Shown one piece after another: positions 45,813 through 55,709 of a DNA stretch of 64,000 nt; position 1 is the first letter of the stretch, and each line of letters starts with the position of its first letter. The notes beneath the pieces were generated by a model. The model saw only the letters and a program-made list of their open reading frames with translations. It made no database searches and was not told the DNA's origin. Source of the DNA: Bacillota bacterium (GTDB lineage Bacteria; Bacillota; Clostridia; Lachnospirales; Lachnospiraceae); contig JAEWSH010000101.1 of assembly GCA_023398375.1 (NCBI GenBank), forward strand, positions 1 to 64,000, in the 5' to 3' direction. The translations under genes were made by a program, and so were the position numbers.

Positions 45813-47606
45813 ATGGAAAACTTAGAGGAAGAACAGGAAGAAAGAGAAGATCTTGTAAAATGGCATCTCTTTATAAAACGTGCAGTAATTATACTTGCAG
45901 GAATCTGTATGTTCTGTCTTATATGGATATTTTCTGTTTTATTGAATAATGAGACTGAGACGAAGGAGATACATACAGGGCTTAAAAATCTCTATGTTAC
46001 CCATATCAGCAGCGGGAGCGCCAGTCATACGCCTGAAGAAATGATTCAGTGGTGGCATAATGAGGCCGATGGCAAGTATTATATGTTCTTACCGGCTTCA
46101 GCGAATCTGAAGGCGCTGAAATTAGGTCTTGACGGACTAGATTACATTTACATGGACGGAAAGAAAATAAAGAATACCAAAAAATTTCAGGTGACGTTAG
46201 GAGAACATACGGTTACCACGGACACAGATGATAAATCTTATCAATTGATTTTTATGCAATCGGCAAACCTGCCTGCCATGTTCATCACGACAGAATCAGG
46301 AAGTATGGAAAATATGAATGCCTCAAAGGAAAATCGGGAGAGCGGTACCATTCTGGTTATGGATGAGAACGGAGATGCTGTGTGTGTGGGACCCCTGGAA
46401 TATATAAAGGGAAGAGGAAATGTCACATGGGAGAATTCTGATAAGAAGGGATATCATATTAAACTTCCCAAAAAAGAAGATCTTTTTGGTATGGGAGAAG
46501 CAAAGGACTGGGTCCTCCTGGCAAATGATTTTGATGCAAGCATGCTGCGAAATACGATCACATATGATTTTGCGGCCAAGTCAGGAGTAGCATTTACACC
46601 TGAATCGACATTTATGGATCTGTATATGAATGGTCAATACTGGGGAACTTATCAGTTGTGTGAGAAAGTGGAAGTAAGCAGTGCAAGGGTAAATATTCCA
46701 GACCTTTCAAAAGAGACGAAGAAGGTGAATCCGGGCATTGAGTTGTCGGAATGCAACAGGTTTGGAACAGAGACCGTACAGGGCAGCGCCTCGGTGCCCG
46801 GCACGTTGATGGGATATGAGATACCTGAAAATCCGCCTGATATTACAGGAGGTTATCTGCTGGAGCTTGAAATCGGGGGAAGATATGTGCATGAAACTGC
46901 TGGATTCGTAACGAACAGAAACCGGGCGGTTGTGATTCAAAGTCCCAAATATGCATCGCGGGAGCAGACAAGCTATATAGCGAATCTGTATCAGGAATTT
47001 GAAGATGCGGTATTTGAGTTCGATGGTATCAATCCCTATACAGGAAAAGCGTATTATGAGTATATTGACGTGGATTCTTTTGCAAAGAAGTATCTGGTGG
47101 AAGAAATCACTAAGAATATGGATGCAATGATATCGAGTCAGTATATCTACAAATATCCGGATAAGATCAGTGATAAGTTATATGCGGGTCCTGCATGGGA
47201 TTACGACAGCGCGATCGGGAATGGAATGGCTTCCGAAAGTATTGTGGACAGTAATGGTGAGACAGATTATGGAAAGGATACGACAAGTCCGATTGGTCTG
47301 TATGCAATGCAGAACAGAGCAGAAGCCCCGATCTGGTATGCTTTATATTATAGACCGGAATTTCAAGACGCACTAAAGAGAAATTATAAAGAAGCCTTCA
47401 GACAAAATGTGTTAGAGGAAGCAGAATATAAGATTGACCAGAATGCGGACAGAATCGTGGATTCTATTAGTATGAATTCGATAAGATGGAGCAACCGGAC
47501 AGCAGAAGACAAAGAAAGTATCAGGAAGTCCTACTTTGAATCGGTTGCAGAAGTAAAGCAATTTTTAAAAGATAGAATTGAGTTCTTGGATCAGGAATGG
47601 AGGTGA
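45813..47606 (+). CDS. CotH-family kinase-like protein, membrane anchored
   Basis: After one membrane segment (RAVIILAGICMFCLIWIF) the protein has an extracytoplasmic CotH domain: IKGRGNVTWENS, WVLLANDFDASMLRN, GQYWGTYQLCEKV, and a late acidic AGPAWDYDSAIGN expected at the metal site. CotH proteins have an atypical kinase fold, and CotH of Bacillus phosphorylates coat proteins. Here a wall or glycan-linked substrate is likely, which is inference. The ATG at 45813 follows AAGGA by seven bases; the ATG at 45795 would hide that site. A paralogue with the same layout lies at 61657. Confidence 0.85.
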   Translation: MENLEEEQEEREDLVKWHLFIKRAVIILAGICMFCLIWIFSVLLNNETETKEIHTGLKNLYVTHISSGSASHTPEEMIQWWHNEADGKYYMFLPASANLKALKLGLDGLDYIYMDGKKIKNTKKFQVTLGEHTVTTDTDDKSYQLIFMQSANLPAMFITTESGSMENMNASKENRESGTILVMDENGDAVCVGPLEYIKGRGNVTWENSDKKGYHIKLPKKEDLFGMGEAKDWVLLANDFDASMLRNTITYDFAAKSGVAFTPESTFMDLYMNGQYWGTYQLCEKVEVSSARVNIPDLSKETKKVNPGIELSECNRFGTETVQGSASVPGTLMGYEIPENPPDITGGYLLELEIGGRYVHETAGFVTNRNRAVVIQSPKYASREQTSYIANLYQEFEDAVFEFDGINPYTGKAYYEYIDVDSFAKKYLVEEITKNMDAMISSQYIYKYPDKISDKLYAGPAWDYDSAIGNGMASESIVDSNGETDYGKDTTSPIGLYAMQNRAEAPIWYALYYRPEFQDALKRNYKEAFRQNVLEEAEYKIDQNADRIVDSISMNSIRWSNRTAEDKESIRKSYFESVAEVKQFLKDRIEFLDQEWR

Positions 47607-47612
47607 CATTGG

Positions 47613-48317
47613 GTGAAGGAAGAAAAAGCGATATTTCGTCATGAATTGAAATATATGATCAGTAGTGAACAAGAAAAGATACAGATAGCAAGAATGCAGG
47701 ATATTTTGAAAATGGATCCGAATGCAGGCAATAATGGATATATGATCCGCAGCCTTTATTTTGATGATTTTTATAATAGTGCATATGAAGAAAAACTGAC
47801 CGGGATTGCAAGCCGTAAAAAGTACAGGATCCGCATTTATGATTACAGTGATAAGAAAATTAATCTGGAGTGCAAACATAAACAGGGAAATTATATCTAT
47901 AAAGAATCGGCATCGCTTACCAAAGAAGAAGTATATCTGATTTTAGATGGATATTATGATTTTTTATTAGGGCATGAAGAGCCGCTGTGTCAACGCTTTT
48001 ATATTGCCTGTGTAAGCGAATTGTTAAGACCTAAGGTGATCGTGGATTATGACCGGATTCCCTATATCTACGATGCCGGAACGGTGAGAATTACCTTTGA
48101 TGCACATGTACGTGCCGGTATAGGAAGCTTTGATATATTTGACAGAAAGATACCTACGATAGAAACAATGAGCGCGGGCAGACTGATTATGGAAGTAAAG
48201 TATACAGAATGTCTGCCGCAGGTGGTACAGAATATATTGCCGCAGGATACCGGAGAATATACGTCTGCCTCAAAATATTGTATGTGTTTTGAAGAAAAAG
48301 AACGTCTTGTGATATAG
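47613..48317 (+). CDS. VTC-domain polyphosphate polymerase-like protein
   Basis: The 234-residue cytoplasmic protein is a VTC-type tunnel domain: FRHELKYMI at the start, RKKYRIRIYDYSD, LECKHKQGNYIYK and MEVKYTEC, giving the basic and acidic residues lining a triphosphate tunnel. Homologues make or bind polyphosphate. The family often sits beside DUF4956 and CotH genes, as here. The GTG start is supported by GGAGG nine bases upstream; the gap to the CotH stop is six bases. The product could supply polyphosphate to envelope phosphorylation, which is speculative. Confidence 0.85.
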   Translation: MKEEKAIFRHELKYMISSEQEKIQIARMQDILKMDPNAGNNGYMIRSLYFDDFYNSAYEEKLTGIASRKKYRIRIYDYSDKKINLECKHKQGNYIYKESASLTKEEVYLILDGYYDFLLGHEEPLCQRFYIACVSELLRPKVIVDYDRIPYIYDAGTVRITFDAHVRAGIGSFDIFDRKIPTIETMSAGRLIMEVKYTECLPQVVQNILPQDTGEYTSASKYCMCFEEKERLVI

Positions 48318-48341
48318 GAAGCTGGGAGTAAAAGGAAAAGT

Positions 48342-49919
48342 ATGGATATTGTAAAAGAATTATATAAAAAAGTGCCACAAAATATGTTGCTCTGCTTTCT
48401 TTCAAGCGTTGTATCCGGATTTATCATACATCTATATGTATTGACGCATAAGTTACCGAACTGGGATGACATCAATAACCTCCAGGGGTTTGGCAGTGGC
48501 GCGGAGTATGGCAGGTGGCTGCTGGAATATATCAGACCCCTGTATGGTGAGTGGAGCATTCCTGCATTTAATGGGACGCTCGCTATTCTGCTATGGGCGA
48601 TCGGCGCGGCTATGATTTACAGAGCATTGGAGCTTACGACACAGACGTCGGCAGTCCTTTTAGGAATTATGGTGATCTCATTTCCGGCGATCGCTTCAAC
48701 AATGACATATATGTTTACCGTGACCTGCTATGCGATTGGATTCTTATTAGTATGCGCAGGAAGCATGTTATATCGGAGATACCGATATGGGTTCCTGCCT
48801 GCTATGCTGCTGTATGTGTTAAGTCTTGGTATCTATCAGTCCTATATCTGTCTGGCAGTCAGTATTTTGATGATGGGGTTCGTGCTGGATATCATACGCG
48901 ATGGGAAACGATTTAAAGATGTTCTTTTAGGCGGGTGCAAAGCAGGAGCTGTTCTGATCGTTACGTTGCTATCGTATCTGGCAATATCCAAGTGGTTCAA
49001 TCAGGATATCACAACGGATAGGGGATTGGATACGATGGGGCAGATAGACGTGACAGCGATGCCGCGGCTGATAATGCGTTCCTATAAGAGGATATCAGAA
49101 TATTTTCTTTGGAAGCCCTATAGCTTTACAACAACTTTTACGCAGCTGGTAAATATTGCGATCTGCATTATGATTGCAGTTACATTTGTATGGATTATGA
49201 TGCAAAGTAAGAGATATAAGGATAAGCTGGATTCGTTACTGGCAGTTCTGCTGATGTTGCTGCTCCCTGCGGCGATGGCAGCTATCTATATTCTGGCCCC
49301 GGAGACACAGGATGCTACCCTCATGATGCTGCATCCCTATTTCTTTTTGTATGTAATTCTGATCGCACTTGCTGAAACGCTGGGATTGCAAATAAAGGAT
49401 ACCGGAGGAAATAACCAAGAATTCAGCAGATATGACTGGAAGATACAGGGATCGAAATATGTAGTTGGAATATCGGTAATATTAATTGCGCTTATTGGAT
49501 ATCAGAACTACCTGGTGACCAATGAAGCTTACTTCAGGACAGAGATTGCCTTTAACAGGGCATATGCGTATTATGACCGTATTATGATGAATGTGGAAGC
49601 ACAGCACGGATATCGTTATGGTGACGCGGTCGCGATCATTGGAGAATTTTATCCGGATCCCAATCCGTTGTCATCTTATAACATAGATGATAACAGATTT
49701 ACGGAATTTTCAGGAATTGCATTGGAGAATGGATTACTGACGAGCGGATCCAGGAGAAATTTTTTACGTACTTACCTTGGAATTAACTTGCCGGAAGTAT
49801 CAGATGAACAGATTGATGCGATAAAAGAAGGGAAAGAATATCAGGCAATGCCGACTTATCCGGACAGTGCTTCTATTCAGAAGATCAATCAGGTATGGGT
49901 CGTGAAAGCGCATGAATAA
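48342..49919 (+). CDS. GtrII-like membrane glucosyltransferase
   Basis: This 525-residue polytopic protein has about 10 membrane spans and the paired aspartates in the first outer loop (KLPNWDDINNL) that mark the Glucos_trans_II family of phage-type GtrII glucosyltransferases. These modify surface polysaccharide with a sugar from undecaprenyl phosphate. The GT2 at 25330 could make such a donor, which is inferred. The last 110 residues are soluble. AAGGAAAAG precedes the ATG. Confidence 0.75.
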   Translation: MDIVKELYKKVPQNMLLCFLSSVVSGFIIHLYVLTHKLPNWDDINNLQGFGSGAEYGRWLLEYIRPLYGEWSIPAFNGTLAILLWAIGAAMIYRALELTTQTSAVLLGIMVISFPAIASTMTYMFTVTCYAIGFLLVCAGSMLYRRYRYGFLPAMLLYVLSLGIYQSYICLAVSILMMGFVLDIIRDGKRFKDVLLGGCKAGAVLIVTLLSYLAISKWFNQDITTDRGLDTMGQIDVTAMPRLIMRSYKRISEYFLWKPYSFTTTFTQLVNIAICIMIAVTFVWIMMQSKRYKDKLDSLLAVLLMLLLPAAMAAIYILAPETQDATLMMLHPYFFLYVILIALAETLGLQIKDTGGNNQEFSRYDWKIQGSKYVVGISVILIALIGYQNYLVTNEAYFRTEIAFNRAYAYYDRIMMNVEAQHGYRYGDAVAIIGEFYPDPNPLSSYNIDDNRFTEFSGIALENGLLTSGSRRNFLRTYLGINLPEVSDEQIDAIKEGKEYQAMPTYPDSASIQKINQVWVVKAHE

Positions 49920-49973
49920 ATAGAATAAAAAATATAAGAATCATTGAATGTAAATTAAGATGGAGGCAAAAAA

Positions 49974-50654
49974 ATGAGTGTTAGAGACATGATAAAAAAA
50001 TCAGTATTGGAATCGGACATGTATAATCAGGCAATATCGACCAGCACAATTCTTACAATTATGGTGGATCTTACGGTGGCATTATTAATGGGACTTCTTA
50101 TCTATTATATATACAAGAAGTTCTATCAGGGAGTTATTTACAGCAGGACTTTTGCAATGACCTTGGTCGGTATGTGCGTATTGACATGTATGGTAACGCT
50201 GGCAATCAGCACTAATGTTGTTATTTCGTTAGGTATGGTCGGTGCATTATCAATTGTAAGATATAGGACTGCAGTCAAAGAACCATTGGATCTGCTGTAT
50301 CTGTTCTGGGCGATCACGACCGGCATTACAGTAGGTGCCAGCATGTATATTCTGGCAATCTGTACGGCGATCATCATGATCTGCTTAATTGCGTTATTCC
50401 ATGCAAGAGTGATGAATATAAAGTCATATGTAATGATCATACATAGCACAGGAGAGTGTGATAAAGAGATAAAGAAATGTCTTAATAATATTCGTTATTC
50501 TTTAAAATCCAAAGTGTTGAGAAGCGGGGAGACAGAGATCACATGGCAGTTATCCTGTAAAGAAGGAGATACAGAATTTGTGGAGGAAGTGCGTGCGCTT
50601 GAAAAAGTAAAAGATGTAACATTGGTGCAATATACAGGGGAATACCACGGCTAG
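49974..50654 (+). CDS. DUF4956 membrane protein
   Basis: The 226-residue protein has three to four membrane spans and the family hallmark SLGMVGALSIVRYRTAVKEP. A small cytoplasmic domain (residues about 150-226) follows. Its function is unknown. DUF4956 is repeatedly found next to VTC-domain and CotH proteins, suggesting a channel or scaffold for polyphosphate or phosphate transfer. Here it lies between a GtrII-like transferase and two large CotH genes. TGGAGG is a strong ribosome binding site. Confidence 0.85.
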   Translation: MSVRDMIKKSVLESDMYNQAISTSTILTIMVDLTVALLMGLLIYYIYKKFYQGVIYSRTFAMTLVGMCVLTCMVTLAISTNVVISLGMVGALSIVRYRTAVKEPLDLLYLFWAITTGITVGASMYILAICTAIIMICLIALFHARVMNIKSYVMIIHSTGECDKEIKKCLNNIRYSLKSKVLRSGETEITWQLSCKEGDTEFVEEVRALEKVKDVTLVQYTGEYHG

Positions 50655-50717
50655 TCAGAAAATGTGAGGATATTTATTATCGAGGGGGAGTTCATACCGA
50701 GCAAAGGAACATAGATA

Positions 50718-53132
50718 ATGAATATTGTAAAAGAAGATAGAAAAAAAATACTGGCAGGTATACTGATCACCATTAACTTGCTGGTATTGCTTTCGGGTGC
50801 GCTCGCCATTGTGGTTGGAAAAGAGGCATATACTGCTCATTTGAATGGTGAATTATGCATGTTGGATTTTTCAAAAGAAAGTGGATTTTACACACAAGCG
50901 TTCTCTTTGGAGGTGAAACCATACAAAGCCGGAAGTATCTATTATACGTTTGATGGCTCTGAACCTGACAGGGATGGCGAGAATACGTTTTTGTATACAA
51001 GACCGATCGATATACCGGCAGGGGAGACAGAACGTGTATGGAATTTAAGGTTTAAGGAATATTTTACCGGTGATTCACAGAGTGAAACCTATACCGTTAC
51101 CTATATCATGGGCACCAATGTCGATAAGCGCTACCACACCCTGGTCATGAATATCGTAACAGACATAGATAATCTGTATGGTTATGAAAATGGTATTTTC
51201 AATGAAGGAAAATTGCGGGATGAGTATGTAACAGCGAATCCTGATGAAGAAGAGAATGGAGATATGCCGGCAAATTATAATGTACGAGGTAAGATTAGTG
51301 AGCGTCCGGTATATGTAGATATTTTTGAATCGGATGGTACCAATGTGATATCACAGGAGGCAGGCATCAGAACCTCTGGTGGTGTTACAAGAGAAGCGAG
51401 TCAGAAATCGTTCAAATTGTATGCCAGAGATGAATATGATGCCATGGATTATTTTCCGTATGCTTTTTTTCAGGATGCCAGTTCTGAAGCAGATGGAACA
51501 GTCAATGCAAAGTATGAATGCCTGAAGATAAGAAATACCGGAAATGACCGTTTAGCTGCTTTCATCAGAGATGAACTTGGAATGCGTCTGGCAAAGCAGG
51601 CAGGATTGCAGGATGTGCAATCGGTAACCCCCACAGCTGTTTATATCAATGGTCTATATGCGGGGCTGTATTGGATGCATGAGACCTATGATGATTCTTA
51701 TTTCAAACAGAAGTATGGTTCGTATGATGGTGAGATGGTGGTAATCGGAAATGCAGAAATGGACATGGCAACAGATACAGATAATGCTGGCGAGAATAAA
51801 TATGCCAGTGAATATAATAAAGTATATGCAAAGTACAGCCAGATGGATCTGACAGATGACGATACTTATAAAGAGCTATGCGACACGATCGATATTGATA
51901 ATTACATACAGTATTTTGCAGTAGAGTGTTATATGGGAAATCTGGATTGGCCTTCAAATAATGAGCGCGTATACAGATATGCAGCCGGAAACGGTGAAAA
52001 GTATCAGAAAGATACTGTGTTTGACGGCAGATACCGCTATCTTATTTATGATGTGGATAGTTCCATGGGGTTCGGCAGAGAAATGGAAGATATGAAGGAC
52101 TATAATGCATATGAAAGAATGTGCAATGTGATCGCGAATGACGCGCCCCTGATGAAGGCATTAATACAGCGGGAAGACGTGAAAGCTGTGGTTGCAGCGT
52201 ATATTTGTGATTTGATGAATGATTCCTTTTCTGATGCCAGTTTTACTGCTGCATTGACAGAGCTGGAAAAGGAACGGGAGCAGGAAATGCAGTATTTTAT
52301 AACAATCAGTAATGCGGATGATTCGTATACGGATATTGATGAAGCTTACATGAAGGAACAACTGCAAGTGATAGAGAAGTGGGCAGAAAAGACACCAGCG
52401 GATATGCTGAATGGGATAGAGTCAGAGTGGAATGTCGGAGATAAATATAACCTGATGTTAAATATACCGGAAGGCGCTTATGCCCATATCAATTCGGCAC
52501 AGGTGGAAGCACCCGGAATCAAGGCAGTATATTTTTCGGATCTTGATGTAGCAATTACCGCTGACATCCTAAAAGGAAAGAAGATTGCATATTGGAGGAT
52601 CAATGGAACAAAATATTACGGGTCTTCAGTTTCCATTAAAAAAGAAATGATAAGGAATGGAAATGTTTATGTTTCTATGTATGTAAGAGATGACAGTAGC
52701 GCTGGACTTACGCTCACAAAGGTTAAGTCAGAAGGGGATTCTGATTATTTTTGTATCTATAATCCGACCTTGCACCAGATTTTAACAAAAGACTATTATG
52801 TAAAGGATAAAGAAAACCCCTCGCATGTATACCATTTACCGGAAAAGATCATGGAACCTGGCGAAGAAGTGAGGATCAACTGTGCAAATTGTCTGGAAGA
52901 TGAGAAAAATATATTACTGCAGGTGGGATTTTCACTAAGCAGCGGAGAAAAACTAGTATTGGAAAATAAGGCAGACGGCGATAGAAGTCAGGTGGAGATA
53001 CCACATTTCGGAAATGCAGACAGTGTGTACGTAAAAGATGCTGCATCGGGAGAATGGTTCGAGAAAAAAATAGAAAAATCACAAGAATTAAATTTTGATA
53101 GGACACTTGATAAGCTGGCTGTTTATAAGTAA
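50718..53132 (+). CDS. large CotH protein with chitobiase-like and lamin-tail-like domains, copy 1
   Basis: The 804-residue protein has an N-terminal membrane segment. A chitobiase C-terminal-like beta domain follows (residues about 55-135; SIYYTFDGSEPD). The CotH kinase-like domain spans about 140-560 (GIRTSGGVTREASQKSFKLY, KIRNTGNDR, YLIYDVDSSMGFG). A lamin-tail-like C-terminal domain covers about 674-775 (DYFCIYNPT, then LQVGFSLSSGEKL). It should sit outside the membrane. A close paralogue follows after 21 bases. The domain mix suggests a wall-associated kinase acting on a structural or glycan target, which is inferred. Confidence 0.82.
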   Translation: MNIVKEDRKKILAGILITINLLVLLSGALAIVVGKEAYTAHLNGELCMLDFSKESGFYTQAFSLEVKPYKAGSIYYTFDGSEPDRDGENTFLYTRPIDIPAGETERVWNLRFKEYFTGDSQSETYTVTYIMGTNVDKRYHTLVMNIVTDIDNLYGYENGIFNEGKLRDEYVTANPDEEENGDMPANYNVRGKISERPVYVDIFESDGTNVISQEAGIRTSGGVTREASQKSFKLYARDEYDAMDYFPYAFFQDASSEADGTVNAKYECLKIRNTGNDRLAAFIRDELGMRLAKQAGLQDVQSVTPTAVYINGLYAGLYWMHETYDDSYFKQKYGSYDGEMVVIGNAEMDMATDTDNAGENKYASEYNKVYAKYSQMDLTDDDTYKELCDTIDIDNYIQYFAVECYMGNLDWPSNNERVYRYAAGNGEKYQKDTVFDGRYRYLIYDVDSSMGFGREMEDMKDYNAYERMCNVIANDAPLMKALIQREDVKAVVAAYICDLMNDSFSDASFTAALTELEKEREQEMQYFITISNADDSYTDIDEAYMKEQLQVIEKWAEKTPADMLNGIESEWNVGDKYNLMLNIPEGAYAHINSAQVEAPGIKAVYFSDLDVAITADILKGKKIAYWRINGTKYYGSSVSIKKEMIRNGNVYVSMYVRDDSSAGLTLTKVKSEGDSDYFCIYNPTLHQILTKDYYVKDKENPSHVYHLPEKIMEPGEEVRINCANCLEDEKNILLQVGFSLSSGEKLVLENKADGDRSQVEIPHFGNADSVYVKDAASGEWFEKKIEKSQELNFDRTLDKLAVYK

Positions 53133-53153
53133 CGATAACAGAGCAGCTTTAAG

Positions 53154-55580
53154 ATGAGAAATAAAAGGAAAGAGGTTTTTGTTATTAAAAGGAAGGATAT
53201 ACATTTACTTATTTTATTACTTTCCTGCCTGAATCTGACGCTACAGTTTTTGATACTTTTTAAATTAGATTTGGATGGATTTAAATATCAGAAAATTGCA
53301 TTGGAGATTTCTGAGGATAGCGGCTTTTATTCGGATGATATCAAAATTACTGCAACGACCCCATTAAAAAATATTACCATTTTTTATACGGAGGATGGAT
53401 CGTTTCCGGATATTGAGAATAATGGGCATACATTTGTTTATAAGGATCCCATTCAGCTGAAAAGCGAGGACGGAAAGATAGAAGCAAAGGTACTGAAATT
53501 TGTGGGGCGTGATGAAAAAGGAAATACATCAGATTTATACACGAATACATATTTTATAGGGAAATACGTACAGAACAGGTTTGATTCATTGGTGATCAGT
53601 TTGTCCACTGATTCAGATCATTTATATGGATATGAGAACGGTATTTTTGTAGAGGGCAAAATGCGCGATGATTATGTCGCAGAACATCCGGACGAGGAAT
53701 TAAAATACAGTGCCCCTGCAAATTATAATCTGCGTGGGATAGAAAGCGAAAGACCTGTACATATTGAAGTATTCGAATCGGATGGGACGCGTGTGATATC
53801 TCAGGATGGTGGAATCCGGACATCAGGCAATTTTACCAGGACATCGGAGCAGAAGTCATTTAAGCTATATGCGCGAAGCAAGTATGATGAGCATAACAAA
53901 TTCATCTATCCATTCTTTACGGATGCAGATGTACAGAATAATGGTGCAGTTGCAACTAGTTATCATTGCGTAAAAGTGAGAAATACAGGAAATGACCGCC
54001 TCGAAGCATTTATCAGGGATGAATTGGCTATGCGGCTGGGAGAACAGGCTGGTCTGCAGGACGTGCAATATGTACGGCCGGTCAGTGTTTTCATTAATGG
54101 TACTTATAATGGCTGCTACTGGCTTCATAGTAATTATGACGATGCATATTTTAAAAATAAATATGGCGCCTATGAGGGAAATATGGTCGTGATCGGTAAT
54201 GGCGAGATGGAGATGGAGACGGATACAAAAGATGATCTGGCAAATCAATATGCGGCTGAATATACGGATATTTATAATAGGTATAGCACAATGGATCTGA
54301 CACAGGATGTTAATTTTGAAGCATTGAATCAGTATATTGATATCGAAAATTATCTGAGGTATTTTGCTATAGAGATTCTTATGGTAAATCAGGACTGGCC
54401 ATTTAACAATGAAAAAGCATATCGTTATGTGGATGATAACGGGAAAGATTATAAGAAGGGAACTGTATTTGACGGAAGATACCGATATCTTTTATACGAT
54501 GTGGATACTTCGATGGGGCATGGCTATATCGCAGATAATATCGGCACAGATGAAAGTTTTGAGATATTGGAACACTGTCTGGATCCGGAACGTAATTATG
54601 CGCCATTGTTTGCAGCATTAATGAAGCGGGAAGCGTGCAGGCAGCAATTTATCCTGGATTTATGTGATCTGATGAATGGCGCTTTATCCTATGAGAATGT
54701 AAGTAAGACATTGGAGGGTATGCATCAGGAACGTGAGAATGAGATGGTCGCATATATCAGGGAAAGCGAAGAAAATGACGCGCTGACAGACATATCCGGT
54801 TATTACACGAATATGCAGATGGATTGTATCAAGGCATGGGCAAAGGTGACACCGCCTGACATGCGTTCGCATTTACAAGAGCTGTGGAATCTTGGAGACC
54901 AGTATGAACTGAATGTATTCCTGCCGCCGGATGCCTATGCGAAAGTAAATTCAGTGAAGGTGGATGCGGAAGGCTTCAGCGGGGCTTATTTTACAGACAG
55001 TAAAGTCAGGATATCGGCGGTCGTGCCTCAGGGCAAGAAATTCGCTTATTGGCGGATAAATGGGAAAAAGTATTGGTATCCGATTATGGAAATAAATAGT
55101 GAAATGGTCCATAATGGCAAGATTTATGTGAGTCTGTATATGACAGATGATGAAGCGGCAGGGATGGATATCCATTCTGTCTGCGCGAAGGGCGAAAGTG
55201 ATTATTTTGTTTTAAAAAATAATACATTTCATATAATTGATACCAAGGGATATTATGTAAAAGATAAAGACAAGCCATCGCATGTATATTATTTGCCGCA
55301 AGCTTTGGTGGAACCGGGTGCGAGTATAAGGATCAATTGCCAGAACTGTCTTGAGGATCAGATCGCATATTTTATGCAGGTGGGATTCTCCCTGTCAGAG
55401 GGTGAGACACTGACACTTGGAAATGAAAGAGGTGGTGATCTGGATGCTGTTAAGATACCGAAGCTCGGGATCGACGGAGGCGTGTACTGTAAGGATTACC
55501 AGACCGGAACATGGAAAGAAAAAAGTATAGGGACTGCAAGGAGTATACTGGTGGATGATCTGGACAGACCATATCGATAA
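53154..55580 (+). CDS. large CotH protein, tandem copy 2
   Basis: At 808 residues it repeats the layout of the preceding gene: membrane segment, chitobiase-like domain (TIFYTEDGSFPD), CotH domain (GIRTSGNFTRTSEQKSFKLY, VRNTGNDRLEAFIRDELA, LLYDVDTSMGHG) and lamin-tail-like end (DYFVLKNNT, MQVGFSLSEGETL). Sequence identity is obvious along the whole length, so it is a tandem duplication that has since diverged. The ribosome binding site is poor, so translation may depend on the upstream gene. Two copies could form a heteromer or act on different substrates. Confidence 0.82.
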   Translation: MRNKRKEVFVIKRKDIHLLILLLSCLNLTLQFLILFKLDLDGFKYQKIALEISEDSGFYSDDIKITATTPLKNITIFYTEDGSFPDIENNGHTFVYKDPIQLKSEDGKIEAKVLKFVGRDEKGNTSDLYTNTYFIGKYVQNRFDSLVISLSTDSDHLYGYENGIFVEGKMRDDYVAEHPDEELKYSAPANYNLRGIESERPVHIEVFESDGTRVISQDGGIRTSGNFTRTSEQKSFKLYARSKYDEHNKFIYPFFTDADVQNNGAVATSYHCVKVRNTGNDRLEAFIRDELAMRLGEQAGLQDVQYVRPVSVFINGTYNGCYWLHSNYDDAYFKNKYGAYEGNMVVIGNGEMEMETDTKDDLANQYAAEYTDIYNRYSTMDLTQDVNFEALNQYIDIENYLRYFAIEILMVNQDWPFNNEKAYRYVDDNGKDYKKGTVFDGRYRYLLYDVDTSMGHGYIADNIGTDESFEILEHCLDPERNYAPLFAALMKREACRQQFILDLCDLMNGALSYENVSKTLEGMHQERENEMVAYIRESEENDALTDISGYYTNMQMDCIKAWAKVTPPDMRSHLQELWNLGDQYELNVFLPPDAYAKVNSVKVDAEGFSGAYFTDSKVRISAVVPQGKKFAYWRINGKKYWYPIMEINSEMVHNGKIYVSLYMTDDEAAGMDIHSVCAKGESDYFVLKNNTFHIIDTKGYYVKDKDKPSHVYYLPQALVEPGASIRINCQNCLEDQIAYFMQVGFSLSEGETLTLGNERGGDLDAVKIPKLGIDGGVYCKDYQTGTWKEKSIGTARSILVDDLDRPYR

Positions 55581-55599
55581 CATACGAGGGCAGCGAGCC

Positions 55600-55636
55600 A
55601 ATACAAGTAAAGCAGCTTGCCGATTCCTCTTGTATT
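55600..55636 (+). terminator. hairpin after the CotH pair
   Basis: AATACAAG and CTTGTATT are perfect arms around a 21-base loop containing a smaller GCA-TGC pairing. The downstream bases are only moderately T-rich. It is a possible terminator separating the CotH pair from the acyltransferase genes. Confidence 0.4.
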
Positions 55637-55665
55637 TGTTATAGTAGTTTTAGCTTAAGTATGAT
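55636..55665 (+). promoter_or_regulatory. candidate promoter before MBOAT copy 2
   Basis: TTGTTA at 55636-55641 and TATGAT at 55660-55665 are 18 bases apart, about 45 bases before the start codon. An overlapping GATAAT is also present. The match is moderate. Confidence 0.4.
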
Positions 55666-55709
55666 AATAGGAACAATGCAAAATTACTCGTGACAAAGGA
55701 ACCTGTAAG

